A stretch of DNA of 64,000 bases from Roseibaca calidilacus (GCF_001517585.1 NZ_FBYC01000003.1:49350-113349); one strand, 5' to 3'. Shown: positions 1-8,241, counted from the first letter of the stretch. Numbers and translations: made by a program. The notes: a model not told the origin generated them from the sequence alone.

Positions 1-107
1 GGCCCCAAAGTGGGGGTGAAGGGACGTCCGCCATGACGGCTCAGAGCTGCCCATGAAGGCCGCGCGGGATGTCGCGTGGACGAGACAAGCCCGGAGGCAA
101 AACCAAA

Positions 108-1043
108 ATGACGATCCACACCCACGACGACGCGTATGAACCCGCCCACACCGCATCCCAAACCGCCCATGCGCTCGAAGAGCTGCAGCTCTATGGCTAC
201 CGCCCCTTTGAAGACGAGCCCGATCCGCGCCCGATGCCGGATGCCGATCACCTGCGCCGCGCCGCTGCCGATATCTTCGATGCCCTCGTCGCGACCCTGG
301 AAGACACCCGCATGGAACCCAACCTCGAAGAGGTGCTCTGGGGCCAGGTCAATCTGTTTCACCGCGCGACAGCACGGATCGAGCGGTCGCTCGATGAGAA
401 CGAGCAGGCTCAGCGCCGCCTCCAGCGCGAGCAGGACGGCTCCGAGGTGAAATCCACCGAGCTTGAGCGCCTGATGGCCGAAGGCCTGACCCTTGTTGAG
501 CGGCGCAACTGCATGGACATGATGCGCGATCACGCCGCCACCGAGTTTGTCCATCACACGGGATCCGCCTGGCGCCCCCGCACTGGATCGATGGTGAACC
601 GCCAGCACATGACCGCCGCGCTGATCGACAGCCGCGACTTCCTGGCCGCCAAGCGCCGCGCCGAGACCGAGGTGATGCTGCCCGCAGGCCCCAAGGTTGC
701 CCTGACCGGTGGCAGCGATTTCAACGATCACCGCCTGATCTGGGGCAAGCTCGATCAGGTCCGGACCAAACATCCCGATATGGTGCTCTTGCATGGGGGA
801 AGCCCGAAGGGCGCGGAACTCATCGCCGCCAAATGGGCCGAGTCCCGGGGTGTCACGCAGGTTGCCTTCAAGCCTGACTGGACCAAGCACGCCAAGGCCG
901 CGCCCTTCAAGCGCAACGACGCAATGCTGGACGTGCTGCCGGTGGGTGTTCTGGTCTTCCCGGGCAATGGCATCCAGGAGAACCTCGCCGACAAGGCCCG
1001 CAAGCTGGGCATCCCGGTCATGAAGTTTGAGAAGGGGGCGTAA
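108..1043 (+). CDS. DUF2493 (SLOG-like) domain protein
   Basis: 311-residue protein. The ATG at 108 is preferred over the one at 69 because a GGAGG lies at 93-97, ten bases upstream. The first ~195 residues are a charged, mostly helical region without a recognised fold. From about residue 196 a Rossmann-like domain begins (KVALTGGSDFNDH, later LLHGGSPKGAE and VLVFPGNG), which matches the DUF2493 family, thought to be related to the SLOG/YspA nucleotide-binding group. The exact ligand is unknown. Genes of this type are usually found on Rhodobacterales plasmids close to a ParB-like gene like the one at the right end of this window, so the two ends may belong to the same module on a circular molecule (inference). 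Family call is firm, function is not. Confidence 0.8.
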   Translation: MTIHTHDDAYEPAHTASQTAHALEELQLYGYRPFEDEPDPRPMPDADHLRRAAADIFDALVATLEDTRMEPNLEEVLWGQVNLFHRATARIERSLDENEQAQRRLQREQDGSEVKSTELERLMAEGLTLVERRNCMDMMRDHAATEFVHHTGSAWRPRTGSMVNRQHMTAALIDSRDFLAAKRRAETEVMLPAGPKVALTGGSDFNDHRLIWGKLDQVRTKHPDMVLLHGGSPKGAELIAAKWAESRGVTQVAFKPDWTKHAKAAPFKRNDAMLDVLPVGVLVFPGNGIQENLADKARKLGIPVMKFEKGA

Positions 1044-1116
1044 GCCCCCTTTCCCCTCACGGGGGACATCGCTGCGGGGGACATCACGGTGGAAGCACGC
1101 GCTTTCCCCTGATATC

Positions 1117-1404
1117 ATGGCACAAACCCCGCTCCCGGATTGCGACATGTTTGATACTGTCAGCCAACTGGAAATCTTCCCGACCGACCTGCAGATGCGC
1201 CGGGTCGATCCTGCGCGCAACATGCGCCGGTTTTACCGCATGAGCATCCAGCCCGACCTGTTCGGCGGTGCCAGCCTTGTGCGCGAATGGGGCCGCATCG
1301 GATATCGCGGTCAGATGATGAGCGAGCCGCATGCCGATGAAGGGCAGGCCGTGACCGCGCTGATGAAACTCGCGCGCGTGAAACAGCGGCGGGGATATGC
1401 GTGA
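1117..1404 (+). CDS. WGR domain protein
   Basis: About 95 residues if started at the ATG at 1117; the ATG at 1147 is also possible and neither has a convincing ribosome site. The motif FYRMSIQPDLFGGASLVREWGRIGYRGQ-like block carries the Trp-Gly-Arg signature of WGR domains, followed by a basic tail. WGR domains occur in PARPs and in stand-alone bacterial proteins and are thought to bind nucleic acid. Stand-alone copies like this are common on alphaproteobacterial plasmids, with no defined role. It follows the DUF2493 gene by 73 bases on the same strand. Confidence 0.78.
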   Translation: MAQTPLPDCDMFDTVSQLEIFPTDLQMRRVDPARNMRRFYRMSIQPDLFGGASLVREWGRIGYRGQMMSEPHADEGQAVTALMKLARVKQRRGYA

Positions 1405-1453
1405 CGCGGGCGCGGCGACATGGTGCAAAGCCTGACCGGACATCGGGGGGACG

Positions 1454-1684
1454 ATGACGCTCGACTCCGACAAGATCGATGATGCGGCCCTCGCGATCCT
1501 CAGCCTGACGCTGCATGACGGTGATCGGGTCTGGAAGGGGATCGATTGGGACATCACGAACAGGCTTTTTGAGAAAGGCCTGATCCATGATCCCAAAAAC
1601 AAGGCGAAATCGCTGAGCCTGACGCCTGAGGGTATTGCACATGCGCGGGCCGTTCTCACGCGGGAGTTCAGCAAGGCCGAGTGA
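1454..1684 (+). CDS. DUF6429 family protein
   Basis: Small 76-residue protein. The pattern DKIDDAALAILSLTLHDG followed by WKGIDWD, then FEKGLIHDP and a KAKSLSLTPEGI block, fits the DUF6429 family of uncharacterised small proteins that look like a single winged-helix unit. No catalytic motif is visible. Start ATG at 1454 follows a GGGGGGA-rich stretch (1445-1452) that can serve as ribosome site. It is in line with the two genes upstream and convergent with the vapC gene that ends at 1709. Confidence 0.72.
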   Translation: MTLDSDKIDDAALAILSLTLHDGDRVWKGIDWDITNRLFEKGLIHDPKNKAKSLSLTPEGIAHARAVLTREFSKAE

Positions 1685-1708
1685 AAACTGGTTTGCGACC
1701 GCCAGCGT

Positions 1709-2128
1709 TCACGCAAGATCTGTCTGCGAGAAATCATTGCCCTTGTAGATCAGCTTGAGCCGATAGGCCCGGGCGCAGGCATAGGCAAAGCAATCGCCGA
1801 AATTCAGATCGGCAGGATGTCCGACGATCTTGCCATATTCCGCCGCGGCTTGAATCGCGCCATCCCCGATGCTGCCCGTGATATGGATATCCCGTGCGGA
1901 TAATTCTTCCACGAAATCCTTAACCAGCCCGGCACAGGCCTCCATCAACGCGCGCGATGGCCTTGCCTGCGCGCCGGAGCGTGAGCGCGCAAGGCTGACA
2001 CTCGCCTCAAACCGCGCCATCGGCGATGTGAAAAGCTGGCCTTCATGATCGCCCATGCGGCGCACCAGGTCCTCATACCCCGCTTCGCGGTTCAGGACCG
2101 CCACGATCGCGGAGGCGTCGATGAACAT
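1709..2128 (-). CDS. vapC: VapC-type PIN-domain toxin
   Basis: 139-residue PIN-domain ribonuclease, the toxin of a type II toxin-antitoxin pair. The acidic metal-binding residues expected of VapC are present: D4 in MFIDAS, E41 in RFEAS, D112 in NFGDCFAY and a further D132. The start is the ATG at 2128, because it overlaps the antitoxin stop codon by one base (TGATG), the usual arrangement for translational coupling. VapC toxins typically cleave tRNA or rRNA; the target here is not predictable. The pair probably stabilises the plasmid. Confidence 0.92.
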   Translation of the reverse strand: MFIDASAIVAVLNREAGYEDLVRRMGDHEGQLFTSPMARFEASVSLARSRSGAQARPSRALMEACAGLVKDFVEELSARDIHITGSIGDGAIQAAAEYGKIVGHPADLNFGDCFAYACARAYRLKLIYKGNDFSQTDLA

Positions 2129-2373
2129 CAGCGCGCGTCCCACATCTCATCGGTGAAGCGCTTCATGTCGAAATCAGGATCGGCAGGACCCAGCTCATCG
2201 GCGCGATGCAGCAGCGGGGCCAGCCGGTCGAGCAGCGGCATGCGTGCCTGTTCGACGGCAAGCTGCGCCGTCAGCGCAATGCGCACAGCCTCCGTCTTGG
2301 TCTTCGCGCCGCTCAGTTTCATGAAGCGCGTCGCGAGATCATCGACCTTGTCATCCCGGATGTAGAGCGGCAT
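2128..2373 (-). CDS. vapB: VapB-type antitoxin
   Basis: 81-residue antitoxin partner of the downstream VapC. The N-terminus MPLYIRDDKVDDLA is typical of the VapB family that starts with a short beta strand and a ribbon-helix-helix-like fold; the C-terminal part with acidic residues (DPDFDMKRFTDEMWD) is expected to wrap around the toxin. The internal ATG at 2373 is chosen over the longer frame start at 2442 because of the family N-terminus and a GAGAGA stretch just upstream. Likely autoregulated with VapC from a promoter in 2374-2450. Confidence 0.88.
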   Translation of the reverse strand: MPLYIRDDKVDDLATRFMKLSGAKTKTEAVRIALTAQLAVEQARMPLLDRLAPLLHRADELGPADPDFDMKRFTDEMWDAR

Positions 2374-2612
2374 TATCTGTCTCTCACTGATGATCGGCGC
2401 ATATCCGATGACGCGCCCGCAATGGTCATATGTATATCCCAAAGCGCATATTCAAGCAATGTGTTTCGGGATATCCCGCCGCGACAGAGCAGAGCTTGTG
2501 ACTGGCGGCTGTGCGGGACGGAGGGGACGGTCGTTGCCCCGCCAGCGAAGACTGCTAAAGGTCCCAGGGAGCAGACAACCAATGACAACCAATATGGTTT
2601 TCCGCTCGACAC

Positions 2613-3425
2613 TTAATGTGCGGCCAAATCGCCAAGCTTTTCGATATTGAGGATTCGTTCGGGTGGTGTTGCGACCCGTTCCATCATACAGCAGTCAGTC
2701 TGCAGTTTTTCGATGTCAAAGCTTGGGTTCGCTGCCTTGTATGCCCAAGCGTTAAGGAAAGTTCGCGCAAGCCCAGGGATTTCACCCATGCCCATGACGT
2801 CGGAATAACTGAAGTGCGGATGAGCTCCTTGAATGAGCTGTTCGCCGCTGAAGGAGACATGAACAAGAACAGGAACGGTCTCCGAGTTGAGCAGTTCAAG
2901 GCCTGATTGGTCACCAAATAACCGCTGCACAACGTGCTGATCAAACTCAGACCCGTGGGTCAAATAATGGTCGAAACCATTCACAAGTCCTGATCTAGAA
3001 AGGCTAAAATGGACCTGTCCTTGCCTTCTGCCTTGCTTTTCCTTTGGACCAACGTCATCAATCACTTCACGAAGTCTATTCTTTACAGAATACCATATTG
3101 GATGGCGCGCGAGAATTTCTCTGAGGCGTTGTTCCCGGTCAGTGGCCACCAAAGGGCGCAGCCCTTTCTGTTGCACAGAGAGAATTTCTTCGTGTAGCAA
3201 TCTAGTCCCATGGAACACGCAAAATTCACGTGCCCGAAGCCAGCCCTGAATTTCGGTTGAAACGGTTTCGATGTCCGAATGGTTGACCACAAAATCGCCC
3301 GCATCTTCTATATATTCGAAATACGATGACGCGAGATTATTCACGGCTTCCTCGCCCAATAGACGAACTACAAGGTCGCCGAAAGACCTCTCCCAAGTTT
3401 CAAACTTATCGTAGTGAATTATCAT
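2613..3425 (-). CDS. Probable ADP-ribosyltransferase-like protein
   Basis: 270-residue protein, AT-richer than its surroundings, so likely acquired. The spacing of three blocks resembles the active site of ADP-ribosyltransferase folds: CVFHGTRLL near residue 92, VHFSLSRSGL near residue 166 and YLTHGSEF near residue 182, the last followed by a strand (VPVLVHVSF). In known ART enzymes the corresponding residues are His, Ser/Tyr and Glu. I recall uncharacterised proteobacterial proteins with the same FHGTRL and HYLTHG blocks, but no characterised member. No immunity gene lies next to it. It sits beside vapBC in an accessory patch, so defence or toxin function is possible. The gene call is firm; the enzyme class is inference. 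Confidence 0.6.
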   Translation of the reverse strand: MIIHYDKFETWERSFGDLVVRLLGEEAVNNLASSYFEYIEDAGDFVVNHSDIETVSTEIQGWLRAREFCVFHGTRLLHEEILSVQQKGLRPLVATDREQRLREILARHPIWYSVKNRLREVIDDVGPKEKQGRRQGQVHFSLSRSGLVNGFDHYLTHGSEFDQHVVQRLFGDQSGLELLNSETVPVLVHVSFSGEQLIQGAHPHFSYSDVMGMGEIPGLARTFLNAWAYKAANPSFDIEKLQTDCCMMERVATPPERILNIEKLGDLAAH

Positions 3426-3797
3426 GTGTCAGGTGATGTTTGACAGTTGCCAGCCGCTTCGGTCGTAAGCTTATTGGGCGAACATTGCAAACGGAGTTCC
3501 ATGCGTAAAGCTAACGTTTGACCGAGATGTAGCATCGGCCACGTTGGGCTTGTTTCGACATTGGCAAGCCCCGCAAGCGGGGCCGGGCTGCTGAGGCTTC
3601 GCCCTGAACTCTGACCCTGCTGCCTTCCTGTGCCAATACGGCTTGGTCTGTCTCATCCTGAGCCAGGCCAACCCATTTGTCACATGGTCGCCATCACGAT
3701 CCGCTTTCAGCCCTGTCGGGTCTGCATCCCTCTTGCAAGGCGGGCGCGGCCGGCAATCCGATCTGTCGCAAAGGACTGACCGCAACAGCTTCGGTCA
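3426..3797. other. Non-coding stretch containing repeat copy A
   Basis: No convincing gene. The right half (3560-3750) is the first copy of a diverged repeat described separately. The left part is AT-richer and looks like the boundary of the acquired block ending at 3425. Confidence 0.5.
3560..3750. repeat. Diverged direct repeat, copy A, with hairpin
   Basis: Shares long blocks with 6532-6728: both start with GCAAGCCCCGC, continue with GGGCCGGGCTGCTG, TGTCTCATCCTGAGCCAG and TCAGCCCTG, and end near GCATCCCTCTTGC. A perfect 7-bp hairpin GCCCCGC-AA-GCGGGGC sits at 3568-3583. The copies are in the same orientation and bracket the hns-ssb-tRNA-HEPN segment. Confidence 0.75.
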
Positions 3798-4118
3798 TCA
3801 ACCGATGGCCATGTCCTCTGCGGTTTTGCCCGATGACAACGCCTCCACAAACCACAGCGGTTTGCGCCCCCGGCCGGACCAGGTGAGCGCCGGGTTCTCA
3901 GGGTGGCGGTATTTCGCCGGGGCGGGCGCGCGCTTGGGTGTTGCTTCCTCGCCCATGAGTTCGGCCAGCGAATAGCCCAGGTCTTTGGCGAAGGCTTCCA
4001 CCTTGGCGCGGACTTCTGTCTTTTGCCGGTCCTCGTAGGTGGTGATCGCCTTGGCGATGTCCTTATGCAATTTGCGCAGTTCCGTGAGCGACAGCGCCTC
4101 GAGATCAAAATCAGCCAT
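3798..4118 (-). CDS. H-NS family nucleoid protein (HvrA-like)
   Basis: 106-residue protein. N-terminal helices (residues 1-50, LTELRKLHKDIAKAI) form the oligomerisation coiled coil, and the C-terminal part has the H-NS DNA-binding core: KYRHPENPALTWSGRGRKPLW. Alphaproteobacterial members such as HvrA bind AT-rich DNA and modulate transcription. Plasmid-borne copies commonly silence acquired AT-rich genes, and several such patches are present on this molecule. The ATG at 4118 is chosen over 4169 because GGAAAG lies 7-12 bases upstream and the family N-terminus starts there. Divergently oriented from ssb. Confidence 0.9.
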   Translation of the reverse strand: MADFDLEALSLTELRKLHKDIAKAITTYEDRQKTEVRAKVEAFAKDLGYSLAELMGEEATPKRAPAPAKYRHPENPALTWSGRGRKPLWFVEALSSGKTAEDMAIG

Positions 4119-4542
4119 GTTATGCTTTCCGTGTCCTGAATGATCCCGCAAGGTAGCCTGTATCGGCATTGCCCTGCAACTCCCTGACGGCTGGGGCAGG
4201 GGGGCGGTTTGAGATGATCGGTATCAACCACCAGTGCAGTGCCGGGCTTGAGTTCTGACAGGCCATGTTGGCCGGATGACAGGGTCTGGCGTGGGCTTCT
4301 CGCGCATCTCTGTCTGCTGGCCCATCCCTTCGACTGACAATCCCCTAATCCCGTTCGGGCTCTCACGCGCAACCCCGCGTCAGACCGGGCCGTGTTGCCC
4401 CTTCGGGGCTGCCCGCGCCACCCCGGTCCTGTGGAGGTTTCCGGCGTCCGTTCCGTCCACCGTGCACGCGTCACCCGACGGGCTTTTTCAGGGTCTTGTC
4501 GAAGGGACGGTCCCGAAGACAGGACACAGAAGGAAGCTAGAC
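4119..4542. promoter_or_regulatory. Intergenic region between hns and ssb
   Basis: Divergent region that must hold promoters for both hns (left) and ssb (right). A CCCCTTCGGGG hairpin near 4398-4408 and repeated CGGTC/GGACGG elements before ssb could form leader structure. No clear consensus promoter was found by eye, and no small gene is convincing. Confidence 0.4.
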
Positions 4543-4947
4543 ATGCAAAACATCGTCATCCTCGCCGGCAACATTGGCCAAAAACCCGAAACCCGCACCA
4601 CCCAAGGCGGCACCAACATCACCAACTTCAGCCTCGCCACCTCCCGCCCCCGCCTCTCGGAAGGTCGCGTGCTGCGCGACGAGAACGGCTACCGGGTCAT
4701 GGACACGGAATGGCACCGCATCACCTGCTTCAACGGTCTCGGCAAGACGGTCGCGGAGCATTGCGAAAAGGGCATGAAGGTCCTTGTCCACGGCCGCCTC
4801 CACTACAGCAAGTGGATCGACAGCATGGGCAACGACCGCTACGGCTGCGAGATCATCGCCGAGAAGGTCGATTTCCTCAGCCGCCCGAAATCGGCCGAGA
4901 GTGAAAACCCCGAGTTGGTCGACCGCGACGACGAGATCCCGTTCTGA
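4543..4947 (+). CDS. ssb: Single-stranded DNA-binding protein
   Basis: 134-residue OB-fold protein that coats single-stranded DNA during replication, repair or conjugative transfer. Visible family features are the N-terminal MQNIVILAGNIGQKPETR, the block DTEWHRITCFNGLGKTVAEHCEKG, and the acidic C-terminal tip DDEIPF that recruits partner proteins. The linker before the tip is short compared with chromosomal SSB, as is usual for plasmid copies. Start at 4543 follows AGGAAG at 4531-4536. On a conjugative plasmid it probably protects the transferred strand after entry. Confidence 0.95.
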   Translation: MQNIVILAGNIGQKPETRTTQGGTNITNFSLATSRPRLSEGRVLRDENGYRVMDTEWHRITCFNGLGKTVAEHCEKGMKVLVHGRLHYSKWIDSMGNDRYGCEIIAEKVDFLSRPKSAESENPELVDRDDEIPF

Positions 4948-4971
4948 AAAGAACGGGGTCTCCCCCTCGGG

Positions 4972-4993
4972 CCCGGCGGGGAAACCCGCCGGG
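4972..4993 (+). terminator. GAAA-loop hairpin after ssb
   Basis: Perfect 9-bp stem CCCGGCGGG / CCCGCCGGG with a GAAA tetraloop, 24 bases after the ssb stop codon. The run of T residues expected of an intrinsic terminator is short, so it may instead protect the mRNA 3' end. Confidence 0.6.
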
Positions 4994-5317
4994 TTCGGGC
5001 TGTTCGTGAAAGCGGACATTCGCGGCAGCTGCAGCATGGGCCGGCGTGACCGGCGGCTTGTGGCAGGAAGCTGCCGAAGCAAAGATACAAATCTACCTGT
5101 CGTAGTCGGAACAACCGAGACATTTATATGCGGCCCTGATGCGCAGCATCGCTTTGCACGAGCAGATACTCCAAACGACCCATCGGAAGACACGCAAAGT
5201 CTGTACGTTTGATCAAGATAGGAACGAGGGGCGCGAGGAGTATGCAGGTTTTTTCGTTGATGCCAGGAAACTTTGAGGTTATAGAGCAGAGATAAGCAAG
5301 ATCAAACTTGCTCCTGA

Positions 5318-5390
5318 CCGGTAGTAGCTCAGCAAGGTAGAGCAGCAGGCCTAAAACCTGTGGTCGTTGGTTCAATTCCAACCTGCCGAG
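5318..5390 (+). tRNA. tRNA-like gene, apparent anticodon UAA
   Basis: Folds as a short-variable-arm tRNA: acceptor 5318-5324 with 5383-5389 (six of seven pairs, first pair C-A mismatched), TA at positions 8-9, D arm GCTC/GAGC (5327-5330, 5340-5343) with GG in the loop, anticodon stem GCAGG/CCTGT (5345-5349, 5357-5361), loop CCTAAAA, and a canonical T arm GTTGG-TTCAATT-CCAAC (5366-5382). The apparent anticodon at 5352-5354 is TAA (Leu codon UUA), but residue 33 is C instead of the nearly universal U, and Leu tRNAs normally have a long variable arm. No encoded CCA. It is therefore either a decayed tRNA, a specialised tRNA, or a tRNA mimic. It ends 36 bases before the HEPN-type gene on the same strand. 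Confidence 0.6.
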
Positions 5391-5426
5391 AGACGGTGTA
5401 GGACGCCTTTTCTCGCTAGGTTGTAA

Positions 5427-6101
5427 ATGAATAACGCTGAACGTTTAGTAGTTTATAGGGCTCAATGTGCCAATGTCAGGAGCATTTCGGCCGCATTCAA
5501 GCAAACTAAGCGCAGCATCAATGACTGCTTAAGGAAAAACCGTTCCCTTGAGGCGGAGAGCCACACAAAGGTTTTGGCACTTATATTTTGTGCTTGGAGT
5601 GAGGCGATTTTTTCGAAGACCATCCACACTCCTCATGGCTTCACACTCGACGAAATAGCTCAAATTAAACGCTGCATCCAGTCTAATGGAATTTCGGCGG
5701 GCTGGAGAAAGTGCATCGAGTTGGCGATGCGAAAAACCGCTGCTAAGAAAAGCAATTTTGGCCCCAATGCCCGACAGAAATTAGATAAACTAGTGGAAGA
5801 GCTAGTTCTAGAACCCAGCACTCTAAGAAACAAAATTGCTCACGGCCAATGGACTGTACCACTCAATAGGAACAATACTGCTGTTAATGGAGCGTTGGCG
5901 GCTACCTTGGCGCAACTCGATGTAGTAAAAGTGGATACATGGCAGGTTCGCCAAAAAAAACTGTGCGAAGTTATTGAGCTACTTATCGAATCTCCAAACA
6001 AGGCCTTCATGAGTACTTACTGGGGGTTAATCCAGGAAATCGAAGATATTGGGGCTAAGAGGGGCAAATGGGATGCTGCAAGCAAGAAGGCGAAATTGTA
6101 A
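5427..6101 (+). CDS. HEPN-motif protein, possible ribonuclease
   Basis: 224-residue, mostly alpha-helical, AT-rich gene unlike the plasmid backbone. The stretch STLRNKIAHGQW contains R134-N-K-I-A-H139, an R-x4-H motif typical of HEPN-fold ribonucleases found in toxin, abortive-infection and anticodon-nuclease proteins. Many such proteins cleave tRNA. No separate antitoxin gene is visible; the only close neighbour is the tRNA-like gene just upstream on the same strand, which could be a target, decoy or insertion site. Rest of the sequence is not recognised. The R-x4-H motif alone is short, so nuclease activity is inferred. Confidence 0.6.
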   Translation: MNNAERLVVYRAQCANVRSISAAFKQTKRSINDCLRKNRSLEAESHTKVLALIFCAWSEAIFSKTIHTPHGFTLDEIAQIKRCIQSNGISAGWRKCIELAMRKTAAKKSNFGPNARQKLDKLVEELVLEPSTLRNKIAHGQWTVPLNRNNTAVNGALAATLAQLDVVKVDTWQVRQKKLCEVIELLIESPNKAFMSTYWGLIQEIEDIGAKRGKWDAASKKAKL

Positions 6102-6769
6102 GCACAAGGCGCTGCCTTAATAAGAAACGACACGCCCAGACTGATGGAGCCATCTTTTAGATAATAATCCTTGAGATCCTCTTCTCTGACCGTCAGCTTG
6201 TCTATTTCTTCAAAATCTCTGAGCACAGGGTCAGTTTTATGTCTGCTTCATGATTTGTCTTGGTGCCCGCGTTTCTTTCGCATCTGGCAATCATGAGTAA
6301 GGCCAGTGTGTGCGATTTTCACGCCTGAGGCCATCCACAAGCAATGGTCGGTTCTTAGCCTTTGGCTCGGTGATCGCTTCGCTAGCACTGAGAAAGCCCA
6401 CTCTTCCGCCCTTAGATCGGTGCGTGGGTTTCGTGCTTCCGAGACCATGGAGGACGGCTTTAGGCTGCCTGCAGCCGATTGCACCTGCAGCATCTCAACT
6501 TGGCCGAATGTCCGGTTTTGGGTGGCTTGAGCATGGGCAAGCCCCGCGAGCGGGGCCGGGCTGCTGCGGCGTTGCCCTGAGCCCTGAGCGCACATGCTCC
6601 CTGCCCGAAGGCGCGGCTTTGGCTGTCTCATCCTGAGCCAGTCCCTTGGCCCGCCGGGCATGGTCGCATGCACGCCCAGGTCTCAGCCCTGCGGGGCTGC
6701 ATCCCTCTTGCGTTTCAAAGTGCGCGGCGGAGCAGTGACGATGGCCCGCGTCAGAAATCGCGCCGTCTT
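6102..6769. other. Non-coding stretch containing repeat copy B
   Basis: No intact gene. The minus strand at 6115-6226 reads as a short protein-like piece (LRDFEEIDKLTVREEDLKDYY) that may be the remnant of a truncated gene. From 6460 on there is a palindrome-rich spacer of a type scattered in Rhodobacterales genomes, then the second copy of the diverged repeat (6532-6728). Confidence 0.45.
6532..6728. repeat. Diverged direct repeat, copy B, with hairpin
   Basis: Partner of 3560-3750, same orientation. Its hairpin GCCCCGC-GA-GCGGGGC (6541-6556) keeps the stem of copy A exactly while the loop differs by one base. Divergence elsewhere shows it is an old duplication or a family element, not a recent one. 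Confidence 0.75.
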
Positions 6770-7372
6770 TCACGGCACCGCGGCTTTGAGCTTTACGATC
6801 AGGGCATCCAGAGCGTCCAGCCAGAGCGGCTCGATCTGACCGCGCAGCAATTGGGTGGCCATCATGGCGCCGGGGTCTTTGGCGCTCTCGGCAAGCTGCG
6901 CAAGGATGCGCTCGGGGACCGGCTTTTGCAGCCGGATGCTGTAGGCGGCCCATGTATCGCCCTTTTGGACAGGCACATAGACCGGGCCAGGCTTGAAGGT
7001 TTTCCGGGCCGATTTCATTGCCGCACTCAGGATCAACTCGATTCTGTATCCGGCTTGCGCCAGAGCCAACAGATCTTCCTTGTGGCGGGTGAGCGGCCAC
7101 AGGGTGATCGAGAAGGCGCGCGCCGGTTTGTGCGCGGTCATGGCCCCGTTCCCTGTCGCACGCGGAGGGGGCACGCGCGGTGCTTCCTGCGCAATCGGTG
7201 CAACTGGCGATGCGACCTGCGCGGGCGCGTCCGGTTTCAGCTGTGTCACAGACGGTGTCGGCTGCGGCCCGCGCTGCTCTGCCCGTTCCATGACAGGCGG
7301 CGCGCTGTCGAACACCGCATCTGCATAGATCGGATCGATTGCCCCAATTCGGGCTATCCTGCGCTTTGCCAT
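6770..7372 (-). CDS. VirC2-like conjugation accessory protein
   Basis: 200-residue protein lying 24 bases downstream of the VirC1-like gene, the same order and nearly the same length as virC1-virC2 of Ti plasmids. The N-terminal ~75 residues are Pro/Ala-rich and probably disordered. The C-terminal part contains ITLWPLTRHKEDLLALAQAG followed by RIELILSAAMKSARKTF, a strand-helix pattern compatible with the ribbon-helix-helix fold of VirC2, which binds DNA near the transfer border and helps relaxosome assembly. Sequence resemblance is weak, so the call rests largely on position and size. Confidence 0.55.
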   Translation of the reverse strand: MAKRRIARIGAIDPIYADAVFDSAPPVMERAEQRGPQPTPSVTQLKPDAPAQVASPVAPIAQEAPRVPPPRATGNGAMTAHKPARAFSITLWPLTRHKEDLLALAQAGYRIELILSAAMKSARKTFKPGPVYVPVQKGDTWAAYSIRLQKPVPERILAQLAESAKDPGAMMATQLLRGQIEPLWLDALDALIVKLKAAVP

Positions 7373-7396
7373 ACGCTCAGCTTTCCTCTCTAGGTC

Positions 7397-8155
7397 TTAT
7401 TCTGCGGCCGCATGGGTCAGCATGTGATTGAAGATCACAGCGACCTCATGGAGCGCGTCCTCGTAATGGGCGGCCTGCCCACGGACCAGCGGGTTTGGAT
7501 CGTCGCGCTTTTTCCGGGCGATGGCGCCAAGCAGGCCAAGGCTCTCCATATCCTTGTAGGCCTTGCGCTCGCGCACCGCATAGGGAAACAGCTCCAGCTC
7601 GGCTTTGATGCGCGCGAACAGATCCCTCTCGATGGGGCTGAGCTTTTCTGCGCCGTTGCGGGTGCGGCTGTCATAGCGGGTCAGTATGCTGATATGGCGC
7701 GGCAGCAATTCCGGCTCTTCGACCCGTCCATGCAATCCCTTGTACCATTGATAGGTCGCGACCGCGCCATTGACGTTGTTCTCGGTCAGGATGACCGGCG
7801 TGACGATGAGACTGGCCTGCACGGCGACATGATCGGCCCATGTGCCCGCCACACCGGCCGTGTCGATGATGATGAAATCATGGCTCTCGGTCTCAAAGGC
7901 CTCGTCCAGGATCGCGACCAGGGCGTCAGTGTCTTTCGCCTCGATATGCGACAGCAGGGGCGAGCCATTGCCATGCGCTTCGGCCCGCTGCGCCCAGTCA
8001 GCGAGCGATCTCTGGCGATCCGTATCGACCAGCAGCACACGCTTGTTCGAATGGATCATCGCCGAAGTCATGGCGGCACAGATCGTGGTCTTCCCGGCCC
8101 CGCCCTTGATCCCCATCACCGCCACAACAACCGGCGGGTTCGCCTCATCAGACAT
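7397..8155 (-). CDS. VirC1/ParA-type ATPase
   Basis: 252-residue ParA-family ATPase. The deviant Walker A is GIKGGAGKTT (residues 15-24), with the following DTDRQRSLADW and the switch FIIIDTAGV. In Ti plasmids VirC1 binds the overdrive sequence next to the transfer border and delivers the relaxosome to the secretion channel at the cell pole. Here it is transcribed away from the mobilisation operon, and the intervening 600 bases hold a heptad-repeat array, so the same role is likely. It is not part of the plasmid partition system, which is repABC. GAGAGAG upstream of the ATG at 8155 is a plausible ribosome site. Confidence 0.8.
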   Translation of the reverse strand: MSDEANPPVVVAVMGIKGGAGKTTICAAMTSAMIHSNKRVLLVDTDRQRSLADWAQRAEAHGNGSPLLSHIEAKDTDALVAILDEAFETESHDFIIIDTAGVAGTWADHVAVQASLIVTPVILTENNVNGAVATYQWYKGLHGRVEEPELLPRHISILTRYDSRTRNGAEKLSPIERDLFARIKAELELFPYAVRERKAYKDMESLGLLGAIARKKRDDPNPLVRGQAAHYEDALHEVAVIFNHMLTHAAAE

Positions 8156-8241
8156 ATCTTACACACTCTCTCTGTCACGGGGTCTGGCCGTCCGGCCATC
8201 ACATTGCGGCACAACTTTAGATGGAGTGAGCGAGGTGTTCA

